A stretch of DNA of 64,000 nucleotides, from NCBI GenBank assembly GCA_012840465.1, contig DULJ01000011.1:1-64000 (forward strand). The letters are read 5' to 3'. This DNA is from Caryophanales bacterium (lineage in GTDB: Bacteria > Bacillota > Bacilli > Bacillales > Bacillaceae_J). Position numbers and translations under genes: made by a program. Each line of letters opens with the position of its first letter. Positions within the stretch are counted from its first letter, which is position 1. Below the pieces are notes generated by a model. The model saw nothing but the letters and a program-made list of their open reading frames with translations, had not been told where the DNA came from and did not search any database. Below are positions 17,845-27,886 of the stretch, piece after piece.

Positions 17845-19134
17845 TTAAAGACTAATTTGCTCTTCCGTTTTTACCGTCGTCAGCCTTGGCTTTGTGATAC
17901 GTACTGCAATCCAAAATAACAATCCGATTAAGAACATCATCAAAGAAGTTACTTGAAACCCATATTGATATCCCATCGCCTCAGTCGGTGCATTTTCGAC
18001 CAGATACCCAAAGACGAGTGGTGCAAGAATACTTGTTGAACTTGAAAGAGCAACGTATGCACCTTGTGCTTTTCCAATATTTTTTGGCGAGAAAAAATCC
18101 ATCAGCATAGCCGGCGCGAGCGTAAGAATGACAATCCCTAAACCTGGAGACAGGATAAAGAATAAGATAGAGATTGTATTTGAATGTACGGTACCTGCAA
18201 GATATAAACATACAGCTGATAGCACCATCGTAAGACTAGCAACGTTGATTCTAGCTTTACGAATGTCTCCTGTTTTACGGTAAAGTATGTCGGAAACCAG
18301 GGCAAAGCCAATTTGGCAAATAGCTGCAAAAAGAAATGGTAATGATACGGCTAATGTTAATTGTTTACCGTTTAAATGTTGAACTTTGGTAAAGTATGTC
18401 GGAAGCCATACCGATTGGACGGCCAATAACCAATAGGCACATCCAGCGCACAAAACAGTAAAAATAAAATTTTTAGAAAAAAGATGTGGAATAAACTGAC
18501 GCCAAGAAACCTTAGAGATTGTGGATGAATGCAGTTCCTCTTGATCGATTTTGGGCAGACCGATCTCCTGAGGGTTTTCTTTACCGAAAATCATCCATAA
18601 AATTAACACAATAAGCCCGACAATCCCCATAGCTATAAAAGCTGCTCTCCAACCCTCTTTACTAATAATTGAGATTAAAAAAGGCGTGGCTATTGCCGGT
18701 CCGATTGTTGCTCCAAAGAGCACAGCACCAAAGCTGATTCCATGTCTATGTTTCGGGAACCATTTTCCGATTAAGGAAGTAGAAACAGCAACGGCTGGCC
18801 CTTCGCCCGCACCCAAGAGCATTCTTGTAACCACTAACAAATACAGACTAGAGACCAAAGGTGTAACAAATTGAACAATCAACCATATGAATGATAGCCA
18901 TGCTAGCATTCTTTTTGTGTTTCGAGAATCCGCCATCCCCCCAAGGAAGAAAGAGGAAAAGGTAAAAAAACAAAAGAAGGAACTTCCCACAAGTCCCCAT
19001 TGTGAAGGACTTAAATCGAACTCGTCCATTAAGGGAACAGAAACCAAACCAATAATAATTTTATCAATTTGATTGATCATACCAATGGCAATAAGGAATA
19101 ATAGGATAATCCATGAATATTTTGGTGTATTCAA
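17845..19134 (-). CDS. MFS transporter
   Basis: 429 aa, 12-TM pattern; paralogous to 22699-23988. Confidence 0.9.
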   Translation of the reverse strand: MNTPKYSWIILLFLIAIGMINQIDKIIIGLVSVPLMDEFDLSPSQWGLVGSSFFCFFTFSSFFLGGMADSRNTKRMLAWLSFIWLIVQFVTPLVSSLYLLVVTRMLLGAGEGPAVAVSTSLIGKWFPKHRHGISFGAVLFGATIGPAIATPFLISIISKEGWRAAFIAMGIVGLIVLILWMIFGKENPQEIGLPKIDQEELHSSTISKVSWRQFIPHLFSKNFIFTVLCAGCAYWLLAVQSVWLPTYFTKVQHLNGKQLTLAVSLPFLFAAICQIGFALVSDILYRKTGDIRKARINVASLTMVLSAVCLYLAGTVHSNTISILFFILSPGLGIVILTLAPAMLMDFFSPKNIGKAQGAYVALSSSTSILAPLVFGYLVENAPTEAMGYQYGFQVTSLMMFLIGLLFWIAVRITKPRLTTVKTEEQISL

Positions 19135-19395
19135 TATAAATAATCTCCCCTTACTTTTACTATTTAGGGAAAAACATTGCCAGAATACTTCGAGTCACAT
19201 AAAAGCCACTGGCATTCTTATAAAATTGATCTTTCCACACTGATGGTTTTTTTCCTATTAAGTAGACGACATAGAGGCTCCTCCCTTCATTTTCTCTGTT
19301 GCTAACTTCTCTCCCCCTTTACTTAGCTTATTGGATAACAATATCTAAGCAGTATTAATTGTTATTATATCCATTATATTCGCAATTTTCAGATA

Positions 19396-19440
19396 AATAA
19401 AATTAAAATTATCAATGTGCAAATCGGAATTACTTATATT
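19396..19440 (-). promoter_or_regulatory. LysR-type box + promoter, site B (for MFS at 17845)
   Basis: ATCGGAATTACTTAT box; TATAAT on minus strand at 19373-19378, same spacing as sites A and C. Confidence 0.6.
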
Positions 19441-19665
19441 TAACGCATACACCCTCGTATATGGGCAGGAAACATTTATAATCTAACAATTGGGTCTTCT
19501 ATATTATAAAATTATTTTCTTTTAGTTTATATTAGTGGAACTTAATTACAGATTAAAATCTTTAATTTTATTAAATTATTTTAAATGTGTAGAATTATAT
19601 ATAGAAATAAATTAATTATTATAAAAATTTACTTCAAGTCTAAAATCGAAACAGGAGGCTTAACT

Positions 19666-20439
19666 ATGGATTTAAAGTTGTCTGGAAAAAAAGCGCTTAT
19701 AGTAGGAGGAAGCCGGGGAATTGGTAAAGCCATTGCCCGCCAGTTGGCTTTAGAAGGTGCAGACTGTACAATTTGTTCTCGAAACGAAGCCTCATTAAAG
19801 GCGGCCGCATCGGAATTAGCAGAAGAAACAAAAAGAAATATTTATCCGATAGTAGCAGATACCACTGATCCCGACTCTATCCTGAATCTAGCAAAAAAAG
19901 CTGCGGCAGCAATGGGAAGTATCGACATATTAGTCAATAGCGGTGCTCGGGTTGGCGGCGGCGAACCGGAGGATTTTCACGGCATTAAAGATGAACTTAT
20001 TATGAAAGATTTTGAAGAAAAGTATATGGGCTATTTTCGCTGTATGCGGGCTGTTGCCCCCTATATGATGCAAAATAATTGGGGGCGCATCATCAATATT
20101 AGTGGTTTAGCTGCCAGAATCGGCGGCAATTATTTTAGTTCCGGTCCTCGTAATGCATCTGTTGTCCATTTAACAAAATCTGCATCAATGGAATTAGGCA
20201 AGCACGGAATCAATGTTAATGCAATTTATCCAGGTGTTGTCGATACGGAAACGAATCGGGCACGAATGGCAGATGAAAATGCTATAAGTAAAGCAGCAGC
20301 ATTAAGTCCACTTAACCGGTTGATTACAGCGGAAGAAGTTGCATATGTGGTAGCGTTTCTTGCTTCTCCTTTATCAGCATCAATTACTGGTGACGTCATT
20401 TCTGTAACCGGCGGCATCGGGAATACCGTTTATTACTAG
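19666..20439 (+). CDS. SDR-family oxidoreductase
   Basis: GGSRGIGKAIARQLA; starts at ATG 19666 after AGGAGG (track ORF over-extended to 19585). Confidence 0.9.
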   Translation: MDLKLSGKKALIVGGSRGIGKAIARQLALEGADCTICSRNEASLKAAASELAEETKRNIYPIVADTTDPDSILNLAKKAAAAMGSIDILVNSGARVGGGEPEDFHGIKDELIMKDFEEKYMGYFRCMRAVAPYMMQNNWGRIINISGLAARIGGNYFSSGPRNASVVHLTKSASMELGKHGINVNAIYPGVVDTETNRARMADENAISKAAALSPLNRLITAEEVAYVVAFLASPLSASITGDVISVTGGIGNTVYY

Positions 20440-20485
20440 AAATTCACTAAAATGAATTAGAATATGAAACTATTGGTATTTAAAT

Positions 20486-20518
20486 AAGCGAGCCCCGCAA
20501 AAAATTGGAGGCTCGCTT
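20486..20518 (+). terminator. Hairpin terminator, likely shared by convergent genes
   Basis: AAGCGAGCC..GGCTCGCTTTATTTT. Confidence 0.7.
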
Positions 20519-20547
20519 TATTTTGAACTTTGTATCATTTGTTAAAA

Positions 20548-21486
20548 CTATCTTGTATATTTAGTTGTATTTAAGAACTTACTAATCTTGGATATAGTCG
20601 ATTCAATGTTCTTAGAGAAAATGTTCGTATGTGCAAAAAAGCCGTGGATCATTCCAGGTTCACATCCATATTCAACTTGCACGCCAAATTTCCCAAGACG
20701 CTTAGCGTAAGCACATCCTTCATCTCGAAGCACATCATTTTCCGCAGTAATGACAATGGCAGGCGGAAGACCATGTAAATTTTCAGCGTTCAATGGTGAA
20801 GCATACTCATGATATCTGTCCTCCTCATTCCTTAAATAATGATTGCTGAACCATATCAATTGCTCCCGATCAAGGCCGAATCCTTTTGCAAATAGTTGAT
20901 GAGACTCCGTATTAAACTCCAGGCTTGTCGGAGGATAGATCAGAACTTGTGCTGCGATGTCAGGACCTTTTCTGTCTCTCGCCAGCATCGTGACGACTGT
21001 CGCCAAATTTCCACCTACACTATCACCACCTACTGCCAATCTAGTAACATCCCCATTAAAAAGTGATCCTTGTTCATAAACCCATTTCAATGCCGCGTAA
21101 GCATCTTCGACCGGCGTTGGAAACTTATACTCTGGGGCAAGGCGATAATTTACAGATACTACGATACTGCCCGTTCTATTTGCTAACATTCTGCAGCTTG
21201 AATCCGTGGATTCAATGTCCCCCAACACCCATCCACCTCCATGGTAGTATACAAATAGAGGAAAAGGACCATTCCCTTCTGGTACATATATTCTGCATTT
21301 AATCTCTGCATTTTCTCCTGCCGGAATCATTCTATCCTCTACTTTTGAAAGGAAATCCGAAATAACTTCCGTGCGCGGCACTTTCGACAGCATCTCTCTC
21401 ACAGTCGTTGGATTCATCAAATGAATAGGAGGCATCTGATTAAATGCCTGTAAATATTTTTTCGCCTGTGGATCTAGTTTGATCAT
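20548..21486 (-). CDS. Alpha/beta hydrolase (HSL-type esterase/lipase)
   Basis: YYHGGGW oxyanion motif and GGDSVGGN nucleophile elbow. Confidence 0.88.
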   Translation of the reverse strand: MIKLDPQAKKYLQAFNQMPPIHLMNPTTVREMLSKVPRTEVISDFLSKVEDRMIPAGENAEIKCRIYVPEGNGPFPLFVYYHGGGWVLGDIESTDSSCRMLANRTGSIVVSVNYRLAPEYKFPTPVEDAYAALKWVYEQGSLFNGDVTRLAVGGDSVGGNLATVVTMLARDRKGPDIAAQVLIYPPTSLEFNTESHQLFAKGFGLDREQLIWFSNHYLRNEEDRYHEYASPLNAENLHGLPPAIVITAENDVLRDEGCAYAKRLGKFGVQVEYGCEPGMIHGFFAHTNIFSKNIESTISKISKFLNTTKYTR

Positions 21487-21623
21487 GAAACATAAACCTC
21501 ACTTTCATTATTTTAACTCATCACTTAAAACCATAAATGGTGATTTTCCCCACCGTTTTTCGATGAAAAAAATCACCATATCTTTATACAAGAAAAAAGG
21601 GGCTTATAGCTACTTCTAACGGT

Positions 21624-22619
21624 CTATTTAACGGGTACTCCGCCGATATAAAACTCAAAATCCGGGGCTATTTTCCGACCATTTGGCATCATAAGCCATA
21701 ATCTCAATAAATGGCGTTTCTTTTCGTCTTCTTCGTAATCTTCAAAATGAGTACGTGAATGAAAAACAGTATAATTATTTACGAATTGAATATCCCCCGG
21801 CTCCATCATCATATCAATATGGAAGTTTTTATCATGAGTAAGGGAATCAATAAGATTCAATGCTTCGATCTCCATTTCCGTCAAAAGAATACCTGTTTTC
21901 GTTTGTGCCGATACGACATATTGACGCATATATCTGCAGCTTAATTTACCATCGTAATAGCTAACTATTGGCGATTGAACTACTGGAGATTGACCATCTG
22001 CTTCTTCCCCGCGAAGGTCATGGGCAAATGGACGATAGAGAATATCAAGGTACTCTGGATGCTTCTCCAAAATTTCATTATAAATAGCCATCGCACTTGC
22101 GATACTGCTTAAACCGCCAGATTTTGCTTTGCGAAGACATAGCAACCCAACGACATCAGCGAGGTCTGTGTGATAATCGAGATGTACATTTGTTTGGTAA
22201 CCGCGTACTTTTGTATTATCATTAAAGTCCTTGCCTGTATTCTTGATATGACCTAACAGGTCCCCTTGTTTGCTTTGGATGATCGGTAAACCTAGATGAA
22301 GTCCAAGCCCCCAATAAATGATTGCCGCTTCATCGTCAGTGTATCGGTTCAACGACAACCCACGAAGTAATACAAACCCTCTTCCATTCTCTAATTCATC
22401 AACAAAATAGGCAATTTCGTCAGCTAGATCAGGTATTGGAAAGTCGACCTTTTTAAAATCTGGTGCTTTTAATCCTTTTTGTTGAACATGTACTACAGCC
22501 TTGTCAAGAGCAGCAAGAGTTTCCTCTGATAGATAATAAATCCACGAATCATCCTTAGCTAAGTCACTGCCTTTCCATACTGATCTCCCTTGAATTTTTT
22601 CCTTCAATATCATCGACAT
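21624..22619 (-). CDS. TauD/TfdA-like Fe(II)/2-oxoglutarate-type oxygenase, paralog 1
   Basis: HxD motif LDYHTD and distal FHSRT histidine. Confidence 0.75.
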   Translation of the reverse strand: MSMILKEKIQGRSVWKGSDLAKDDSWIYYLSEETLAALDKAVVHVQQKGLKAPDFKKVDFPIPDLADEIAYFVDELENGRGFVLLRGLSLNRYTDDEAAIIYWGLGLHLGLPIIQSKQGDLLGHIKNTGKDFNDNTKVRGYQTNVHLDYHTDLADVVGLLCLRKAKSGGLSSIASAMAIYNEILEKHPEYLDILYRPFAHDLRGEEADGQSPVVQSPIVSYYDGKLSCRYMRQYVVSAQTKTGILLTEMEIEALNLIDSLTHDKNFHIDMMMEPGDIQFVNNYTVFHSRTHFEDYEEDEKKRHLLRLWLMMPNGRKIAPDFEFYIGGVPVK

Positions 22620-22698
22620 GAATAATCCTCCTTTAAGAATATGCTTAGTTTTTTTAAAAGTCTGTTAACTTCCAATTCAAATAGATTAATATAAAACA

Positions 22699-23988
22699 TC
22701 ACAACACATGTTCCTCTGCTATATTAATACGGTGATTTTGTTTTGCGGGACGCACAAAACCCCAAAACAATAATCCAATAATGAGCATTCCCAAAGAAGA
22801 TACTTTAAACGCATAGCCATAACCAACGGCTTCGGTCGCTGCATTTTGGATAAGGTATCCAAAGACAAGCGGGGCAATAATACTAGTTGAACTTGCAAGA
22901 GCGATGAATGTCCCCTGTGCCTTTCCGATATTATGAGTAGAGAAGAACTCCATCAATATAGCTGGTGCAAGTGACAGTATCACATACGCAAAGCCTGGAG
23001 CAAGGGTAAAAAACAGTATGACCATAGACGTCGAACTCACAACATTTGCTAGGAAGATACATAGTGCGGATAACACCATCATCAAACCGGCAAGATTTAT
23101 TCTTGCCTTACGAATATCACCTGTTTTACGGTAAAGCCGATCTGAAACAAGCGCAAATCCAATTTGGCAAAGGGCTGCGAAAATAAAAGGTAGGGAGACA
23201 GCCAGTTTTAATAGCGTCCCATCAAACCGTTCAATTTTGGTAAAATAAGCTGGAAACCATACTGCTTGAACGGATAATAACCAATACGCACACCCTCCGC
23301 ACATAACAGTCAAAATAAAATTTTTAGATAAAAGATACGGAAGAAACTGACGCCATGAAATCTTTGAAAGAACCGAAAATTGCTGCGACTCTTGTTGTAT
23401 GGGAGGTAGCCCGATTTCCTGCGGACTGTCTTTTCCGAAAATCATCCATAGAACGAGTATGATCAGTCCAATAATACCCATGGCTACAAACGCAGATCTC
23501 CATCCATAATCTTCAATCAACGAGATTAAAATTGGCGAAGCTATTGCTGATCCACCAGTAGTTCCTAATAGAACTGCACCAAAGCCTATACCATGTCTAT
23601 GTTTCGGAAACCATTTTCCGATGATTGCCGTGGATAAAGCAGGGGCTGGACCTTCACCTGCTCCTAAAATCATTCTTGTTAACACAAGCCCAGACAAGCT
23701 AGAAACGAATGGGGTGGTAAATTGAATCACCAACCATGCAAGCGACATCCACGTTAGCATTTTTTTCGTGTTTTTGGAATCGGCCATGCCGCCAAGAATG
23801 ATAGAAGAAAAAGTAAAGAACCAAAAGAACGAACTTCCCACAACTCCCCATTGTGAAGGACTTAAATCGAACTCTTTCATTAAAGGAACAGAAGCTAAAC
23901 CAATGATAATTTTATCTACTTGGTTGATCATACCGCTTAGAACTAAAAACAGTAAGATAATCCAAGAGTATTTTGGAGTTCTCGACAT
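22699..23988 (-). CDS. MFS transporter, paralog of 17845-19134
   Basis: Homology to paralog begins at MSRTPKYSW (ATG 23988); the track's extra N-terminal residues are mostly encoded by the upstream repeat. Confidence 0.88.
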   Translation of the reverse strand: MSRTPKYSWIILLFLVLSGMINQVDKIIIGLASVPLMKEFDLSPSQWGVVGSSFFWFFTFSSIILGGMADSKNTKKMLTWMSLAWLVIQFTTPFVSSLSGLVLTRMILGAGEGPAPALSTAIIGKWFPKHRHGIGFGAVLLGTTGGSAIASPILISLIEDYGWRSAFVAMGIIGLIILVLWMIFGKDSPQEIGLPPIQQESQQFSVLSKISWRQFLPYLLSKNFILTVMCGGCAYWLLSVQAVWFPAYFTKIERFDGTLLKLAVSLPFIFAALCQIGFALVSDRLYRKTGDIRKARINLAGLMMVLSALCIFLANVVSSTSMVILFFTLAPGFAYVILSLAPAILMEFFSTHNIGKAQGTFIALASSTSIIAPLVFGYLIQNAATEAVGYGYAFKVSSLGMLIIGLLFWGFVRPAKQNHRINIAEEHVL

Positions 23989-24030
23989 ATATATCCCCGC
24001 TTTTCCCACTCGTTCTGCGAAATGCTTTAA

Positions 24031-24225
24031 ATCAAATTCGCCTTGGCGTATTTGCGCCCAGATTTTTTCGAGCCTGCTCGAAAAGCTACCTTTTAAAATC
24101 TGTGGCATCCGCCGGAGGCTTTAACTTTATTCAGCAGGGGTTTGTACCCCCACGCAATTTAAAATACTAATTTTCATTTATCTCACACTTATGGAAGTGG
24201 GAGACTTCTGCTGAATGAAGTTAAA
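24031..24225. repeat. Structured repeat copy 2 (same family as 15375-15627)
   Basis: Near-identical blocks; lacks the CCCACAGGATGTGGG insertion of copy 1. Confidence 0.7.
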
Positions 24226-25287
24226 TTACCTCAACGTTTCTACAATTCCGCCGGATGTTTTATTACGTACCGGAACACCGCCGCGTCCCGGTTTCCCTGT
24301 ATTCTCATCAATATACATTGCAAATTCAGGGGAAATTTCCCGGCCATTTGGCATTGTAAGCCATAATCTTAATAAATGACGTTTGCGTTCCGGTTCTTCA
24401 TAATCTTCATATTGTGTACGTGAGTGAAGAACCGTATAATTATTAACGAATTGCATATCTCCTTGCTCTAACATCATGTTATAATGCAAATTTTCATCAT
24501 GAAGAAGGGAATCCAGTAAATCTAATGCTTCAATCTCTACTTGTGATAATTGAATACCTGTTTTCGCTTGTGCAGATTCAATAAATAAACGGACATATCT
24601 GCAGCTTAAATGACCCTCGTAATAATTAAAGATTGGTGAGGTAAAAACTGGAGATTCTCCTGGTGCTTCCTCTCCACGTCGATCAAAGAAAAATGGTCGA
24701 GAGAGAATTCCAAGGTATTCTGGGTTCTTCTCAAGAATTTCATTGTAAACAGTCATCGAACTGATGATACTGCTGTGACCGCCGGATTTCCCTTTTCTTA
24801 GACTTAACAAGCCCACCACATCGGATCCATCTGCATGGAAAGGAAGATGCAGTTTTGTTTGGTATCCGCGTACATTTGAATCTTTTAAGCTAAGACCTTG
24901 ATCTTTGACATGCCCTAAAAGGTCCCCATTCGCATTTTGCGATACCGGAATACCCATGTGCAGTCCTAGTCCCCAGAAAATAATGCTCGCCTGTTCATCT
25001 GAATACCTTTCCATTGGTAATCCACGAATTAACAGGAACCCTCTCCCATTCTCAAGCTCCTCAACAAAGTAGGCGATCTCGTCAGCAAGATCGGGAATCG
25101 GAAAGTCTTCTTTGTTAAAGTCAGGTGCAGTTAACCCCTTTTGCTGAACATGGAATAAAGCGTTTTCAAGAGATGCAATTGTTTTCTCGGACAAATGATA
25201 AACCCATGAATCATCTTTAGCCAGATCAATCCCTTTCCATGCTACAGCTCCTTGTACCTTTTCCTTTAAAATAGATGACATAATCAA
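24226..25287 (-). CDS. TauD/TfdA-like oxygenase, paralog 2
   Basis: LPFHAD and LHSRT motifs; extensive similarity to 21624-22619. Confidence 0.75.
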   Translation of the reverse strand: MIMSSILKEKVQGAVAWKGIDLAKDDSWVYHLSEKTIASLENALFHVQQKGLTAPDFNKEDFPIPDLADEIAYFVEELENGRGFLLIRGLPMERYSDEQASIIFWGLGLHMGIPVSQNANGDLLGHVKDQGLSLKDSNVRGYQTKLHLPFHADGSDVVGLLSLRKGKSGGHSSIISSMTVYNEILEKNPEYLGILSRPFFFDRRGEEAPGESPVFTSPIFNYYEGHLSCRYVRLFIESAQAKTGIQLSQVEIEALDLLDSLLHDENLHYNMMLEQGDMQFVNNYTVLHSRTQYEDYEEPERKRHLLRLWLTMPNGREISPEFAMYIDENTGKPGRGGVPVRNKTSGGIVETLR

Positions 25288-25306
25288 AATCCTCCTTTAT
25301 AAATGG

Positions 25307-26830
25307 TTATATTTTTAATTGAGTTTCTAACAATGTTCTTAACTCTCTTCGCAAAATTTTTCCAGTTGAGTTCTTCGGGAGCTCTTTCAAAAATTCTACT
25401 TGACTAGGAATCTTGTATTTTACAAGCCTTTCTTGACAAAATTGGATAATTTCATTTGTCGTTATCTGCTCATCCTTGACAGTTACATAGGCTTTTACTT
25501 TTTCACCGTATTCTCCATCTGGGATTCCGATTACTGATGCTTCTACAACTGCAGGATGTTTGTACAGTACTTCCTCTACTTCACGAGGATATACATTATA
25601 TCCGCCGACAATGATGATATCCTTCTTCCGATCAACAATGTAGATGTATCCCTCTTCATCCATTGTCGCTAGATCACCAGTGTAAAACCATCTGTCAATT
25701 AAAGTAGCTGCAGTAGCTTCCGGCATCCCCAAGTATCCTTTCATCACGTTCGCCCCTTGTACTACTAATTCACCCACTTCACCTCTCGACAATTCTTTCC
25801 CTTCTTCATTGACAACTTTACTTTTCACACCTGGGATATTAATACCGATAGATCCCGGCTTGCGGGTACCCTTTAACGGATTAATAGCGACAAGGGGAGA
25901 AGTTTCAGAAAGACCATACCCCTCCAAAATAGAAACATTAAATTTATTTTCAAACTTTTGTAACAGTTCAACGGGAATCGAAGCTCCTCCAGATATACAC
26001 ATTCGAATGAATGAAAAATCTTCTGCAGAGATTTCAGATAATTGATAGATAAAACTGTACATTGTAGGAACGCCTGCGAAAACGGTTGCTTTTCTTTCTC
26101 GAATCGTATTAACCACATCAAGTGGACTGAATTTAGGCAGAGTTAGGACAGTTGCACCGCAAGCAATTGGTGCATTCAGACAGATTGTCATACAAAAAAC
26201 ATGGAACATTGGCAGAACTGCTACTACTCGATCTTCATTTTGAAGTTCAAGTAATTGTGAGATGGCATCTGCGTTTGAAACCAAATTCCGATGCGACAAC
26301 ATTGCACCCTTTGGCTTCCCCGTTGTACCTGAGGTGTAAAGAATAACGGCAAGGTCCTCTTCATTAATGGAAGGGCTTCCATAAATATTCATGCTTGAAT
26401 TCATAAGGCGCTCCCAAGTCCATTCCTCATCTTCAGTCTCGGTATAAATAATTAGCTGTAGATTTTCCAATTGCTTCTTTATTCCAGATAACTTTGGTTC
26501 TAAAGATACGTGTGCAATAACTACTTTTGCTTGACTATTTTCTAAAATATAGTGAATTTCCCCTTGGGTAAATAGAGGATTAATAGGTACAACAAATGCA
26601 CCTAGACGTAAAATTCCGTAGTATGCAATAAGAAACTCCGGATTATTTCCTAATATAAGAGCTACCCCATCCCCCTTCCTTATACCCTGGGCCGACAAGC
26701 CAGCAGCTAGTTGTTCCACCTGCTGATTTAATTCTTTATAAGTAACACTCTTATCTTTAAAAATATAAGCGTTACTGTCAGGGAATTTACGTACACTTCT
26801 TTTTAGATTTTCGTATAAAGTAAAACCCAT
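25307..26830 (-). CDS. Acyl-CoA ligase (AMP-binding)
   Basis: ILYTSGTTGKPKGAMLSH; YTGDLATMDEEGYIYIVDRKKD. Confidence 0.9.
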   Translation of the reverse strand: MGFTLYENLKRSVRKFPDSNAYIFKDKSVTYKELNQQVEQLAAGLSAQGIRKGDGVALILGNNPEFLIAYYGILRLGAFVVPINPLFTQGEIHYILENSQAKVVIAHVSLEPKLSGIKKQLENLQLIIYTETEDEEWTWERLMNSSMNIYGSPSINEEDLAVILYTSGTTGKPKGAMLSHRNLVSNADAISQLLELQNEDRVVAVLPMFHVFCMTICLNAPIACGATVLTLPKFSPLDVVNTIRERKATVFAGVPTMYSFIYQLSEISAEDFSFIRMCISGGASIPVELLQKFENKFNVSILEGYGLSETSPLVAINPLKGTRKPGSIGINIPGVKSKVVNEEGKELSRGEVGELVVQGANVMKGYLGMPEATAATLIDRWFYTGDLATMDEEGYIYIVDRKKDIIIVGGYNVYPREVEEVLYKHPAVVEASVIGIPDGEYGEKVKAYVTVKDEQITTNEIIQFCQERLVKYKIPSQVEFLKELPKNSTGKILRRELRTLLETQLKI

Positions 26831-26920
26831 TTAAGATCTTCACACCTTTCTGGCGATTAAATCACCCACTATTTTGAATATTTTAAATATTGTAATTAGT
26901 ATACTCTTAAATAAAAATTA

Positions 26921-26965
26921 AATAAAATTAATTATTTTAATTTGTAAATAAGTAATGCTTATAAG
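26921..26965 (-). promoter_or_regulatory. LysR-type box + promoter, site C (for ligase operon)
   Basis: ATAAGTAATGCTTAT (ATAAG-N5-CTTAT) box; TATACT -10 on minus strand at 26898-26903. Confidence 0.65.
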
Positions 26966-26996
26966 GATTTATCTAATGACATTAAAAAATAAAAAG

Positions 26997-27034
26997 AAAT
27001 AGACCCTCTTCCATATAAGGATAATGGTCTATTT
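26997..27034 (-). terminator. Terminator of ABC permease gene
   Basis: AAATAGACC..GGTCTATTT with downstream T-rich on minus strand. Confidence 0.65.
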
Positions 27035-27046
27035 CATGACTTATCG

Positions 27047-27871
27047 TTATAAATCAATCTTCTTTTCGATTAAATAGCCTGTTCCTAAGAAAAGACCTAC
27101 TACTGTTATGATACTATAGATACTAGAAATTATATTTACATTAAACATTCCTATTCCTTGGCCAGGAAAGCCACCACTTCCAAACACAAAATTATATCCT
27201 GAATTCAAAATCTCTTTCGTTCCCACTGTAAATGATTCAATATCAAGATAATATGGGAAAATTACCTCTAATCCATACTGACCAAAAGAGAGTACCCCGT
27301 TCAGGATTAAGAAAATGATAAACCACAAACCACCGATTCGTTTATTTCGAAACGTAACCTTTCCAAGTGCCATGGAGAAGTAAATAAGAACCAACATATA
27401 TACTCCACTAAAAACGGTTTTGATTATGATGAAAAACACAACTTTTATTGATACCGAATTTATAATCTCAGCGAAAAGTTCGGAAATATTCAATTCAAAT
27501 GGAGTAAAACTTAACGCCATTACTAAATTGTAGGTGGCAATGGCCATACCCAAAATAAAGAACCACATTAAAGCTACAATTAATTTCGCACCGACAATTT
27601 CAATTCCTTTTAAAGGTAATGTGAAAGTTAAAAACCCTCTATCCTCATACAATTCTTTTCTAAAAGAACCAACGATGTATAAGAACGTTACTAAGGCTGT
27701 TCCAAAAATAATCATCATTGATAGTCCCATAAAAAGGCCACCGCCAAAGGAACCTTCTTTAATTTGCGTATTTGAAGCGTATAAACCTGTAATCAGTATT
27801 AGTACAAGCACTAAAACGCTCAGTATATATTTATAGGTACCTTTAACCTCATATTTCATATATTTAAGCAT
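27047..27871 (-). CDS. ABC transporter permease
   Basis: Multi-TM; adjacent to ATPase and GntR regulator. Confidence 0.75.
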   Translation of the reverse strand: MLKYMKYEVKGTYKYILSVLVLVLILITGLYASNTQIKEGSFGGGLFMGLSMMIIFGTALVTFLYIVGSFRKELYEDRGFLTFTLPLKGIEIVGAKLIVALMWFFILGMAIATYNLVMALSFTPFELNISELFAEIINSVSIKVVFFIIIKTVFSGVYMLVLIYFSMALGKVTFRNKRIGGLWFIIFLILNGVLSFGQYGLEVIFPYYLDIESFTVGTKEILNSGYNFVFGSGGFPGQGIGMFNVNIISSIYSIITVVGLFLGTGYLIEKKIDL

Positions 27872-27886
27872 ATCCGAAAATCCCTC

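Noticed and set aside
19585-19665. N-terminal extension of the SDR at 19585
   Set aside because: Canonical AGGAGG and Rossmann start at 19666; upstream is AT-rich promoter DNA.
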